Below are positions 38,368-46,928 of a DNA stretch of 64,000 bases, piece after piece. The notes under the pieces were generated by a model. That model had not been told where the DNA came from and searched no databases. It saw only the letters and a program-made list of their open reading frames with translations. The DNA is from Bifidobacterium aquikefiri (GTDB lineage Bacteria > Actinomycetota > Actinomycetes > Actinomycetales > Bifidobacteriaceae): contig NZ_MWXA01000008.1 in NCBI RefSeq assembly GCF_002259795.1, positions 1 through 64,000 of the forward strand, read 5' to 3'. Numbering within the stretch: the stretch's first letter is position 1; every line of letters starts with the position of its first letter. A program made the translations under genes and the position numbers.

Positions 38368-40026
38368 ATGTTCGTGTTCAAAAACGCATGGAAAAGCGTC
38401 GTGCGGAACAAAGGCCGCAATATTCTCATCGCGATAATCGTCGCAATCATCGCGGCAGCCGCAACAATCGGACTGTCCATTCGTCAAGCTGCTGACTCGG
38501 CAAGGGCAACAGGGTTGGAAAATACCTCGGTCACAGCACAGATCAGCGTCAATAGAGAAAAACTCATTGCAGCTGCACAGTCAAGCAGCAGCAGTAGCAC
38601 CAAACCAGATTTCTCAGCCGCCCGCACCGCACTGACCAGCAAATCGTTGTCTCTGGCCGATTACGAAAAATACGCCAAAGCTTCAACGGTAAAAACGGGA
38701 ACATATTACACAGAGACATCCTCAGTCTCCAAGACGGATTCCTTCCAACCCGTTTCCACGACTGACACTACGTCTTCGTCTAGCTCAAGCAGCTCATCCT
38801 CACAAGGCACCACGGGAGAAAGCAAAGGAGGGATGGGTGGCGGCGGTTTCGAAGCTGAGGCGACCCAAGCCGGAGACTTCAAGCTCGTCGGCTTCTCCTC
38901 CGACACCGCAGTGAAGAATGCCGCGAACGGCACCTTTACCATGACCTCCGGCAAAGTGTTCGGCTACACGAGTACTTCCAACAATGACGTGATCATCAGC
39001 AAGTCACTTGCAGACTTCAACAAGGTTGCGGTTGGCGACACCATTTCCGTCACGAATCCATATGACACCAGCAAAACGATCTCCTTGAAGATCGTTGGCA
39101 TCTATAAGAACTCAACCGATACAACGACCACAAACAATGGTCCTCAGCAGTCGAACTCGTCAGACCCCTCCAATGCCATCTATACTTCAATATCGACGCT
39201 GAAGGCGCTTGGGCTCGATACTTCCAGTGAGGTCACTACGACCGATTCATCGGGAGCATCGACCAAGTCAGCAGCCGCACAGCTGAGCTATACCTATGTG
39301 CTTGGCAGCAAAAGCGCCTACACCACGTTCACCAAGGATGTAAAGAAGGCGGGTCTCTCCTCTGACTACACAGTGTCTTCTTCTGATGTGGAAGAATATG
39401 AGTCGAGTCTGCTGCCACTGAACAACTTGGCCAAGTTTGCGTTGACCTTGCTTCTTGTAGTGCTGGCCGTGGGTGGTGTGGTACTCATCGTGCTCAGTCT
39501 GTTCAATGTTCGTGAGCGTAAATACGAAGTCGGCGTCCTTACGGCAATGGGCGTGAAGAAGGCGAAAGTAGCCACTCAGTTTGCCATAGAGCTGCTGATT
39601 GTCACGATGATCGGTCTTGGCGTGGGCGCTGTGGCAGGGGCAGTTTCATCAGTGCCAGTTTCGAACCAGCTGCTCGCCAGCCAGGTTTCGCAGCAGGAAT
39701 CCCAGACCTCATCGCAGCAGTCGCAGTTCGGACGCGATGCCAATGTTGGTGCTTCCGGCTCCACTACAACCGGTAATTCGAGCTCAACGAGCGGCTCAGG
39801 CACAGGGACGACCGGTAAGACGACAGCGGCTCCAACCCAGGGTGCAGGCAATCCATTCAGCACTCGCGCTGTGAATTATGTATCGTCCATCAACACGACG
39901 GTAAGCATATCGATGGTTGGTCAGCTTTTGCTGATTGGACTCGGGCTAACACTGATATCCGCTCTGGTCGGCGTCATATTCGTCATGAGATACGAGCCTC
40001 TTCAGATACTTGCAGACCGATCGTAG
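38368..40026 (+). CDS. FtsX-like ABC transporter permease with Ser/Thr-rich insertions
   Basis: A MacB/FtsX-type permease of 552 residues. Helix 1 is near 15-35 (RNILIAIIVAIIAAAATIGLSI); helices 2-4 are at about 355-380, 410-435 and 525-545, flanking the FtsX domain (LFNVRERKYEVGVLTAMGVKKAKVATQFAIELL is the family signature, split here). The large external loop (residues 40-350) holds a run of about 10 serines and a Gly-rich patch (GGMGGGGF). A second Gln/Ser/Thr/Gly-rich insertion lies between helices 3 and 4 (about 445-505). The ATG at 38368 has AAGGAA five bases before. The ATPase follows 60 bases later. Cargo unknown. Confidence 0.88.
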   Translation: MFVFKNAWKSVVRNKGRNILIAIIVAIIAAAATIGLSIRQAADSARATGLENTSVTAQISVNREKLIAAAQSSSSSSTKPDFSAARTALTSKSLSLADYEKYAKASTVKTGTYYTETSSVSKTDSFQPVSTTDTTSSSSSSSSSSQGTTGESKGGMGGGGFEAEATQAGDFKLVGFSSDTAVKNAANGTFTMTSGKVFGYTSTSNNDVIISKSLADFNKVAVGDTISVTNPYDTSKTISLKIVGIYKNSTDTTTTNNGPQQSNSSDPSNAIYTSISTLKALGLDTSSEVTTTDSSGASTKSAAAQLSYTYVLGSKSAYTTFTKDVKKAGLSSDYTVSSSDVEEYESSLLPLNNLAKFALTLLLVVLAVGGVVLIVLSLFNVRERKYEVGVLTAMGVKKAKVATQFAIELLIVTMIGLGVGAVAGAVSSVPVSNQLLASQVSQQESQTSSQQSQFGRDANVGASGSTTTGNSSSTSGSGTGTTGKTTAAPTQGAGNPFSTRAVNYVSSINTTVSISMVGQLLLIGLGLTLISALVGVIFVMRYEPLQILADRS

Positions 40027-40086
40027 ATCGTCCTGTCAACACACATCCCCGTGAATCTCTGCACGTTTTAACAGTTAGGAAATGCA

Positions 40087-40947
40087 ATGAACGAAACACA
40101 ACGAGTCGATGAGGCGGCGCCATCATCGAGCAATAACTCCCCTGTCAATGTCAATGACAATGACAATGACAATTCGGAGAACCTTGACATCAACAATGAA
40201 GTGGCATCACGTACCGCCAGTGATACCGTCACATCCGCTACGGGACCGGCAATATTGGAACTGGCCGATGTCTCGTACTCATATAAAAAAGGAGGCAAGA
40301 AGGTTCTGCACAATCTCTCGCACGCATTTAAGCCGGGCGTGGTATATGCGATCACAGGGCCCTCCGGTGCTGGAAAGACGACACTGCTCTCTCTGATTTC
40401 AGGTCTCACTTCGCCAACTGAAGGCAAGGTGATCTATCAGGGCAAGGACCTTGGCAAGCAGGATCGTTACGACTTCAGAAGCCACGATATCGGAGTCATC
40501 TTTCAGAGCTTCAACCTTCTCCCCGCACTGACGGTGATCGAGAACATTGTGCTCTCGATGGATGCCTCGGGCAAAAAGTTCGAGAAGCCCAAGAAAGAGA
40601 TAGCCCTCGAACTTCTCGAAGAGGTGCACCTGCCCGATGAATATGCGAACGAAAGAATTCTGCACCTATCCGGTGGCGAGCAACAACGCGTCGCCATCGC
40701 ACGCGCCTTAAGCTACGACCCGAAAATCATCGTCGCCGACGAGCCCACCGGCAATCTTGATCTGGGAACGCAGCGCGACATCATGGATATCTTTGCAAAA
40801 CTGGCTCATGATCACAATAAATGTGTGATCATCGTCACGCATAGTCCAGAAGTGGCGCAGGAATCCGATGAGGTCTTCCAATTGGCTCCATTGCGCAGAC
40901 GCAAGCCAACGAAAACGGTTCGCCCTGTTGCAACCCGTCGTCGATAA
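40087..40947 (+). CDS. ABC transporter ATP-binding protein (MacB/LolD type)
   Basis: A 286-residue ATPase paired with the FtsX-like permease upstream. Walker A is GPSGAGKTTLLSLISGL (about 97-113), the Q-loop VIFQSFNLLPALTVIENIVL, the signature LHLSGGEQQRVAIARALS and Walker B IIVADEPTGNLDLGT. The first 45 residues, MNETQRVDEAAPSSSNNSPV onward, are Asn/Asp/Ser-rich and look like a flexible leader. The GTNLD-type sequence puts it among the lipoprotein/peptide export ATPases rather than importers. No binding-protein gene is near, as expected for this class. Confidence 0.93.
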   Translation: MNETQRVDEAAPSSSNNSPVNVNDNDNDNSENLDINNEVASRTASDTVTSATGPAILELADVSYSYKKGGKKVLHNLSHAFKPGVVYAITGPSGAGKTTLLSLISGLTSPTEGKVIYQGKDLGKQDRYDFRSHDIGVIFQSFNLLPALTVIENIVLSMDASGKKFEKPKKEIALELLEEVHLPDEYANERILHLSGGEQQRVAIARALSYDPKIIVADEPTGNLDLGTQRDIMDIFAKLAHDHNKCVIIVTHSPEVAQESDEVFQLAPLRRRKPTKTVRPVATRRR

Positions 40948-41093
40948 AGCGTCAATTCGATAGCAGTGACTAGTGGAATTATCACTCAGCGCGAACAACG
41001 ACCGTTGGGAAAGCGGTGATTTTCCACTAATGTTATCGCTTAAGGCCGCAGCTTTGGCCTGGAGCAACACGAAACAAATAAATCACATCACGT

Positions 41094-41120
41094 GGTTTCT
41101 GGGGAAGTGTTCCCGAAACC
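41094..41120 (+). promoter_or_regulatory. Stem-loop in the superoxide dismutase leader
   Basis: GGTTTC-GGG pairs with CCC-GAAACC around an eight-base loop, with one bulged T. It ends eight bases before the AGAGGAGG ribosome site and 20 bases before the start codon, so it could influence translation or mRNA stability. Confidence 0.45.
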
Positions 41121-41140
41121 CAGTCAAAGAGGAGGGCTTT

Positions 41141-41761
41141 ATGCCAATCTATACTTTGCCGGATTTACCTTATGATTATTCGGCACTGGAGCCGTACATA
41201 TCCGGAAAGATCATGGAACTTCATCACGACAAGCATCACAAGGCCTATGTCGATGGCGCCAACACGGCTTTGGAACAGATTCATGATGCAGCGGATTCTG
41301 GCGATGTCAAGACCTCGAACCTGCTTGAGAAGAACCTCGCGTTCAACCTTGCAGGTCACAAGAATCACACCATCTTCTGGAAGAATATGGCTCCTTCCGA
41401 TGGTCAGGAACCACAGGGTGAATTGAAGGCTGCCATCGAAGACCAGTTCGGGTCATTCGATGGTTTCAAGACCTATTTCACCTCCATGACTGCCGGCATC
41501 CAGGGTTCAGGTTGGGCTGTGCTCGCGTGGGACACGCTTGGCGAACGCCTGATTACGCTGCAGCTCTACGATCACCAGGGCAACCTGCCTGTTACCGTAT
41601 TCCCACTGCTGCTTCTGGATCTGTGGGAGCATGCCTATTACCTTGACTATCTCAATGTTCGCGCCGACTACGTCAAGGCCTGGTGGAACATCGTGAACTG
41701 GGAGGATGCCACCAAGCGTTTCGATGAGGTTCGCAACATCAATACCACGCTCGCAAAGTAG
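41141..41761 (+). CDS. sodA: Superoxide dismutase, Mn/Fe family
   Basis: Dismutates superoxide. The 206-residue protein has all four metal ligands: H28 in MELHHDKHHKAY, H76 in GHKNHTIFW, D160 and H164 in LLDLWEHAYYLDY. A glutamine at about 146 (YDHQGNL), and no glutamine at the Fe-type position in the GHKNHTIFW block, favour a Mn-type or cambialistic enzyme over a pure Fe enzyme (inference from family knowledge). The start is ATG 41141 because AGAGGAGGG precedes it; the frame is open back to 40973, but that is leader. A single-gene transcript is indicated by the strong terminator at 41807. Superoxide dismutase is not typical of most bifidobacteria. Confidence 0.97.
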   Translation: MPIYTLPDLPYDYSALEPYISGKIMELHHDKHHKAYVDGANTALEQIHDAADSGDVKTSNLLEKNLAFNLAGHKNHTIFWKNMAPSDGQEPQGELKAAIEDQFGSFDGFKTYFTSMTAGIQGSGWAVLAWDTLGERLITLQLYDHQGNLPVTVFPLLLLDLWEHAYYLDYLNVRADYVKAWWNIVNWEDATKRFDEVRNINTTLAK

Positions 41762-41806
41762 CAAAACACAAATATCCAGAGGAATACATGAATTTGGGGG
41801 GAAGAC

Positions 41807-41836
41807 GCCTCGGCTTGCATCAAGCCGAGGCTTTTT
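41807..41836 (+). terminator. Rho-independent terminator after the superoxide dismutase gene
   Basis: GCCTCGGCTTG-CAT-CAAGCCGAGGC is a perfect 11-pair stem with a three-base loop followed by TTTTTATT. Confidence 0.95.
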
Positions 41837-42153
41837 ATTGTGCGATTTCCTTGGGTTTCACTTCTTGGCTCCTCCGGTTCTGGTGTATACAGACTATGTG
41901 ACGTTGAAACACATGTCCCTACCCCGTCATCCCAAGCGAACACCACCCCGTCCGTCATCCCGAGCGAGCGATTGTTCCATTATGCGAGATGCGGCGTCTC
42001 ACTTTTCGGTATTGACGGTCGTGTGGCATTCAGGTTGTGCCTTGGCAGTCGGTTCTTGAGCAAATCCGGCCAAAAACGATTTGCAAAGCACAACGTATGT
42101 AATAGCAATATGTGTATGGGAGTGCAGGTGACGCAACCGACGCGGCATGCACC
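41837..42153. other. Intergenic region between sod and the alcohol dehydrogenase (317 bases)
   Basis: No believable gene on either strand. The two genes converge here. The region holds two close copies of CCGTCATCCCRAGCGA (see the repeat at 41924-41967) and otherwise nothing I can identify. Confidence 0.6.
41924..41967. repeat. Two partial copies of the GTCATCCCGAGCG repeat
   Basis: CCGTCATCCCAAGCGA at 41924-41939 and CCGTCATCCCGAGCGA at 41952-41967, with 12 bases between. They match the left arm of the palindrome at 53465-53500 and resemble the arms of the elements at 54442 and 56509, but their inverted partner arms are missing. Confidence 0.6.
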
Positions 42154-43212
42154 TCAGCCGATGAATACGACCGGCTTGATGAGGTCGCGGGGCTTATCCT
42201 TCATAAGCTTGATTGCATCCTCAATATGCTCGAAGCCTTCGAATCGGTGGGTTATCATCAACGATGGATCAACCCGTCCATGTACGATCATGCTCGCCAG
42301 ACGCTCCATCCGCAATCGACCTCCTGGCATCAGGCCTCCATGAATCGTCTTGTGCCCCATGCCCACTCCCCAATCCAGACGTGGAATCTTGACATAATCG
42401 CCACTGCCGAGATAATTCACGTTGCCGATAGCCCCGCCAGGCTTGAGCATCCGAATGGCAGGGGCAAAGGTATCAACATCACCTCCGGCAATCAGCACAC
42501 GATCGACTCCCTCACCCTCCGTCATCTCAAGTATCTGATCGTCAATCGGGCCATCCTTGTAGCTGATGATGTCCGTTGCACCATATTTTCTGGCAACCTC
42601 CACACAGATGGGACGCGATCCTACACCAATAACCCGGGATGCACCGCGAAGCACCGCACCCCGCAGACACATCAGCCCCACTGGTCCAATGCCAATCACA
42701 GCGACCGATTCACCAAAGGTCACCTTCGCCATTTCCGAGGCATGGAAGCCTGTCGGCATCATGTCAGGGAGCATGCACCCTGTTTCAGGGCTGATCTCTT
42801 TCGGCAGTAGAGCCAAGTTCGCGTCAGCCTCATTGATATGGATTTTCTCAGCAAAGACTCCATCCTTGCCATTCGAGAACTTCCATCCACCCAACATGCC
42901 ACCTGAATGAACCGAATAACCTCGTTGAGCTTCTCTTGATCCCCAGTCTGGCGTGATTGCAGGCATGATGACCACATCACCAGGTGCAAAATCCTTGACC
43001 AGACCGCCAACCTGGACAACTTCGCCGACTCCTTCATGCCCCAGCACCAGATTGTGCCGATCTCCTATGGCACCTTCCCAGACCGTGTGAACGTCTGAAG
43101 TGCATGGTGCCAGGGCAACTGGTCTACAGATTGCATCGAGCGGACCGCACACAGGATCATCCTTGTGTATCCAGCCCGTCTCATTCAAACCAAGCATTGC
43201 ATATGCTTTCAT
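42154..43212 (-). CDS. NADP-dependent secondary alcohol dehydrogenase (zinc-type MDR)
   Basis: Medium-chain dehydrogenase of 352 residues strikingly like the thermophilic and clostridial secondary alcohol dehydrogenases. The catalytic zinc ligands are C37 (PCTSDVH), H59 (GHE) and D150 (LPDMM), and the NADP pocket is G198, S199, R200 and Y218 (GVGSRP, ISYKD), the same numbering as in the Thermoanaerobacter brockii enzyme. The block PAITPDWGSREAQRGYSVHS and the C-terminus DKPRDLIKPVV are shared too. Expected reaction: ketone to secondary alcohol with NADPH. The four-Cys structural zinc site of the horse-liver type is missing, as in that subfamily. It stands alone, so natural substrate and regulation are unknown. 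Confidence 0.93.
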   Translation of the reverse strand: MKAYAMLGLNETGWIHKDDPVCGPLDAICRPVALAPCTSDVHTVWEGAIGDRHNLVLGHEGVGEVVQVGGLVKDFAPGDVVIMPAITPDWGSREAQRGYSVHSGGMLGGWKFSNGKDGVFAEKIHINEADANLALLPKEISPETGCMLPDMMPTGFHASEMAKVTFGESVAVIGIGPVGLMCLRGAVLRGASRVIGVGSRPICVEVARKYGATDIISYKDGPIDDQILEMTEGEGVDRVLIAGGDVDTFAPAIRMLKPGGAIGNVNYLGSGDYVKIPRLDWGVGMGHKTIHGGLMPGGRLRMERLASMIVHGRVDPSLMITHRFEGFEHIEDAIKLMKDKPRDLIKPVVFIG

Positions 43213-43362
43213 TAGGATTTCCTTTCCACAATGGTCTTCATTGACCGTTCTTCCGCCATGACGTGCGGAGGAAACACTGCAATCCTAACAAATTGATACA
43301 GACTTTATGAATTTATCCAGCTTTTCAATACTGTCCCCAACGATGAACTGGATCAAGGCTGT

Positions 43363-45987
43363 TTAGTTTCCACCCAAAAATACGTATGTTCCTGTGCATA
43401 CCGCAGAAATCAAGGCAACAATGGGAATAGTTACACATATTCCCATGAACCAATAGTCGATCCCGTGCAACTGTGATATCCGAGCGTGGCTTCTTGGCAG
43501 CGTGCTGCCAAAGCCTCGTGTCTCCATGGCCGTTGCCAGCATGGTCGAACGACGAATCGAAAGCACCAGCAGCGCAAAGGCCTGAGGGAAGAACGCGACA
43601 ACCGCGTTCTCATCGCCCAGTCCACGCGATCTGCGCGATGAAGTCAGAGCAGCCCAATCATCCTGCAATACACTGAACAGACGTATCCCCGCCAGACCCC
43701 CATAGACGAATCTGTCCGGCAGATGCAATATCTGCGTGAACGAATCGGCCAAATCGGTCGCATCAATACCAAACACCATGATTATTGCAGGAATGCCAAT
43801 CGCAAGAATACGGATGGCGGTCGCTACCGCCAGTGTCGCGGAGCGATCGGTGATATGGATCATTCCCCACTGCCACCATGTATCGCCACCGACCTTCCCA
43901 TAGAGCAGCACCGCGAGTGCAGCGCCGGGCGCTCCCACGAAGATTGGCCATGAATATTTGAGTATTCTCCATGGTGAGAGGCCAGCGCAAAGGAAGAACA
44001 ACAGCTCAAGCCCCAGTGCCATGCTTGCAGAAACCCAATCAAGACTCAGCAGCAGCGGAATGGTCACTAGCATGGCACCAATGAGCCGTATCGCCGGGTT
44101 CAATGCCGCAATGAAGCGGGAATGACTGGATTGGCGTGGCTGTTCCTTGCGAGCTGCAGCGTCACTCACCACAATCGTATCGTCATGAGTCTGACTGCTC
44201 GCATGCTCGGCTTTCCATGCCTGTTCGGAATCCGACGATGCTGGAACCAATTCAACGACACGTGCATCGAGTGCCGTGACCATCTCGCGATCATGTGTCA
44301 CGACGATGACGCAGACCCCGTCGCAGCGCAGGGAGTTGATATATCGAACAATCTGCATCCATGTACGTCTGTCCTGACCGAAGGTGGGCTCATCGAGCAG
44401 GAGCACCCTTGGTGCCGCGGCCATGGCGGACGCGACCGTCAGCCGTCGCTTCTCTCCCCCAGAAAGGGTATATGGATTCGCCTTCGCATACTGCAGTAGA
44501 TTGAACCGCTTCAGCAATGTGCGCGCAATGGACTGCGCCTGAGACTCTTCCATGCCAATCTTCAGCGGTGCGAGCATGACTTCTTCCAATACGGTTCCCT
44601 TGGCAAACTGATGCTCAGGATTCTGGAACACATATGAGATTCTCGAAGCCAGAGCCGTTGACTTCCACGCATATGGATCATCGCTCTTAAGATCGCCCGC
44701 AAGTTCAGGTGTGGCCTGAACCACACCATCCACCGGCTTCAACAGGCCAGCGAGTGTCATGGATAACGTTGACTTTCCAACTCCATTGGCACCTACAAGC
44801 GCCGTTATCTGACCTTGTGCAAAGTCAAGGTTTATATGCTCGGCAATCGCCCGACCATTTCGCCCAATAGCCAGATCGCGCGTGGCAAGGATCGTCGTCC
44901 CCGTTCCGACCTGTGGCGACGCATCCGGTTCACCTTCACCGTGCACGCGGTGTATCTCGTCCGAGGCCTTCCGATACCGCTTGGGCATCCATATGCCCAA
45001 TTGCCCAAAATCCAGCGTCTCATCGGTAAACACCTCATCCGGTGTGCCATCGGCGACTATCACCGTGCGCCTGAAACCCTTTCTGGAGCTTTCGTCCTCC
45101 GCCGCATCAGATGAGTTGGAAGGGTCTGCACTGTCACGCTCGAGCCCAAGTACAACCACTCTGTCGATCATATCGATCCATGGCTCTGCCCTGTGCTCCA
45201 CGAGCACCATCGTGGAGTGTTGGGAATCCACGACATTGCGCACGGCACCAACAATCTGGCGCACTCCATCAGGATCGAGATTGGCCGTTGGCTCATCGAG
45301 GAGAAGAACACCGGGACGCATGGCGAGCGCACCCGCCAGCGCAAGTCGCTGCATCTGGCCTCCACTTAAATGAGTGGTGGAACGATGCAGCTGCACATCA
45401 TCAAGACCTACTTCATGAAGGCATTCTTCGACACGTTTCCAGATCTTTGACCGAGGCACATTCATGTTTTCTGGACCGAAGGCCACATTGTCACCAAGAC
45501 GCTGAAAAATCGCCTGTGCATCGGGGTCCTGCAGCACGAGTCCAACCCGCCCTATGGCATCATAAACCGGTTGGTTCCCAACAAAGATTGAACCTTCAGT
45601 CGTGCCACCATCACTGTCTACGAGTTGGGTGATCGACGCACGTGATGGTGCATTCGATGGTTCATTCGATTGAGAAGAATCCGCCAGAGCGGCTTCGACC
45701 GCATCGACTCCCAGCAGCCCGGCAGCTCCCTCAAGAATCGTGGACTTGCCAATGCCAGATGCTCCAAGCAGCAGCACACGTTCACCGGCATGAATGTCGA
45801 GATTCAGGTTTCGTACTGAAAAGTTGCGCCGTGATGCATGGCGGTATCCCCAGTTGCGAAATGACAGCGGAGCCGCTCGCCCAGCGGCTATTGCCTCCGC
45901 CTGGATGGAAGGAGAGACGTCTTCTGCCTCCTTCTGCACCGTGCTGGAACTTATTTCAGGAACGTGTATCTGCATAGCAATCGCCAA
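43363..45987 (-). CDS. ECF transporter: two fused ATPases plus EcfT-type membrane protein (YkoD-YkoC fusion)
   Basis: An 874-residue three-part protein. ATPase 1: Walker A LLGASGIGKSTILEGAAGL, signature HLSGGQMQRLALAGALA, Walker B VLLLDEPTANLDPDG. ATPase 2: Walker A LVGANGVGKSTLSMTLAGL, signature LSGGEKRRLTVASAMA, Walker B VLLLDEPTFGQD. From about residue 630 to 874 lies a membrane domain of the EcfT/CbiQ type with five or so helices and SRRSRGLGDENAVV, the coupling-helix region. In most ECF systems these are two or three genes (YkoD duplicated ATPase, YkoC). The S component follows ykoE 33 bases upstream in the same direction under a TPP riboswitch, so the cargo is very likely a thiamine precursor. 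Confidence 0.92.
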   Translation of the reverse strand: MAIAMQIHVPEISSSTVQKEAEDVSPSIQAEAIAAGRAAPLSFRNWGYRHASRRNFSVRNLNLDIHAGERVLLLGASGIGKSTILEGAAGLLGVDAVEAALADSSQSNEPSNAPSRASITQLVDSDGGTTEGSIFVGNQPVYDAIGRVGLVLQDPDAQAIFQRLGDNVAFGPENMNVPRSKIWKRVEECLHEVGLDDVQLHRSTTHLSGGQMQRLALAGALAMRPGVLLLDEPTANLDPDGVRQIVGAVRNVVDSQHSTMVLVEHRAEPWIDMIDRVVVLGLERDSADPSNSSDAAEDESSRKGFRRTVIVADGTPDEVFTDETLDFGQLGIWMPKRYRKASDEIHRVHGEGEPDASPQVGTGTTILATRDLAIGRNGRAIAEHINLDFAQGQITALVGANGVGKSTLSMTLAGLLKPVDGVVQATPELAGDLKSDDPYAWKSTALASRISYVFQNPEHQFAKGTVLEEVMLAPLKIGMEESQAQSIARTLLKRFNLLQYAKANPYTLSGGEKRRLTVASAMAAAPRVLLLDEPTFGQDRRTWMQIVRYINSLRCDGVCVIVVTHDREMVTALDARVVELVPASSDSEQAWKAEHASSQTHDDTIVVSDAAARKEQPRQSSHSRFIAALNPAIRLIGAMLVTIPLLLSLDWVSASMALGLELLFFLCAGLSPWRILKYSWPIFVGAPGAALAVLLYGKVGGDTWWQWGMIHITDRSATLAVATAIRILAIGIPAIIMVFGIDATDLADSFTQILHLPDRFVYGGLAGIRLFSVLQDDWAALTSSRRSRGLGDENAVVAFFPQAFALLVLSIRRSTMLATAMETRGFGSTLPRSHARISQLHGIDYWFMGICVTIPIVALISAVCTGTYVFLGGN

Positions 45988-46020
45988 ATGTCTTCTCCGT
46001 TGGGTCTATATCAATGACGT

Positions 46021-46638
46021 TCAGGCAGTGATTCCGCGAACATCGCGGCCGGACGCAAAGCGATCGAGTGCGCCTGTATGTGCTATGGCGATATAGAGAT
46101 ACCACATCAGGACTCCAGCGACGACCACAGCTGAGATGATGGTGGTTATCAGATTGATGAATCCGTATGAGCCAGCCCAGTCGATGGCCTGAAGATTGGT
46201 GAAGAATGTATAGCCCCAACAACCGATGCCTGCGAGAAGACCAGATAACGCAGTCACCGCAAGATTCCATGTGCGATACATGAAGATGACGAATGCAATC
46301 TCAGCCATGATTCCCTGAACCAGACCAATATAGAGCGTTGAAATGCCCCATGCATTGCCCAGAATGGCTTCGAGCACAGCTGCAATAACCTCCGCGTACA
46401 CCGCTGCCCCTGGCTTACGAACGATAATGGCGGCAAGAGGTCCTGCAAAAAGCCACAGCCCGTTGAGCAATCCGGAAAGACCAGGAACGACGGCCTCCAT
46501 AGGACTTCCGGCCACGTTCCAGAGCAATGCCGCCGCCCAGAAAATCAATGAGCTTACCACTCCTATTACCGACGCAACCGCAATGTCGACAACGCGCCAG
46601 CGAAGTGAAATGCGCGAGGAACCTGTAACTGATGTCAT
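46021..46638 (-). CDS. ykoE: YkoE-type substrate-binding S component of an ECF transporter (thiamine precursor)
   Basis: A 205-residue integral membrane protein with five or six helices. It shares with YkoE the blocks RWRVVDIAVASVIGVV, FAGPLAAIIVRKPGAAVYAE, ILGNAWGISTLYIGLVQGI and IAIAHTGALDRFASGRDV at the C-terminus. YkoE binds hydroxymethylpyrimidine or thiamine-like compounds in known systems; which one cannot be told from sequence. ATG 46638 has AAGG six bases ahead. It is first in the operon, directly under a TPP riboswitch, and the ATPase-permease fusion follows. Together they form a complete group I ECF importer in two genes. Confidence 0.9.
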   Translation of the reverse strand: MTSVTGSSRISLRWRVVDIAVASVIGVVSSLIFWAAALLWNVAGSPMEAVVPGLSGLLNGLWLFAGPLAAIIVRKPGAAVYAEVIAAVLEAILGNAWGISTLYIGLVQGIMAEIAFVIFMYRTWNLAVTALSGLLAGIGCWGYTFFTNLQAIDWAGSYGFINLITTIISAVVVAGVLMWYLYIAIAHTGALDRFASGRDVRGITA

Positions 46639-46705
46639 GATGTGCCTTATTCTCTCTTGTATGCATCTCTGATGTGCATATCCCTAAAGGCACGGGAAAG
46701 ATTGG

Positions 46706-46800
46706 ACTTCCGTGCGCCGGCATTACCCGGTATACGTTCGTTCGGTCGAGGCTAAGCCTCATCTCAGCCATCCGTTGATCCGGACAGCCCCCGTGTCTGA
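46706..46800 (-). promoter_or_regulatory. TPP riboswitch upstream of ykoE
   Basis: Minus strand blocks in order: ACACGGGGGC, ATGGCTGAGATGAGGC (pyrimidine core CTGAGA), GACCGAACGAAC, and ACCGGGTAATGCCGGCG. A second hairpin, GCACGGGAAAG and CTTCCGTGC at 46690-46715 in the plus reading, shares bases with the 3' end of the aptamer, so the two folds are mutually exclusive. This looks like the expression platform. No strong U-run follows, so control may act on translation or elongation. Confidence 0.93.
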
Positions 46801-46928
46801 ACTCGATAATAACCCATGCCATGACCAAGGCGAAAACCGAGCAAGTTCCCTATATTCAGTTATCAAAGCATTCAGTAATCAAGCCAATGAGCCCAAGCCA
46901 GTGAGCCATCAGAGCGTGAAACACCACT

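Noticed and set aside
40973-41140. Extension of the superoxide dismutase frame upstream
   Set aside because: The known Sod N-terminus begins at 41141 with an AGAGGAGG site; the rest is leader and hairpin.
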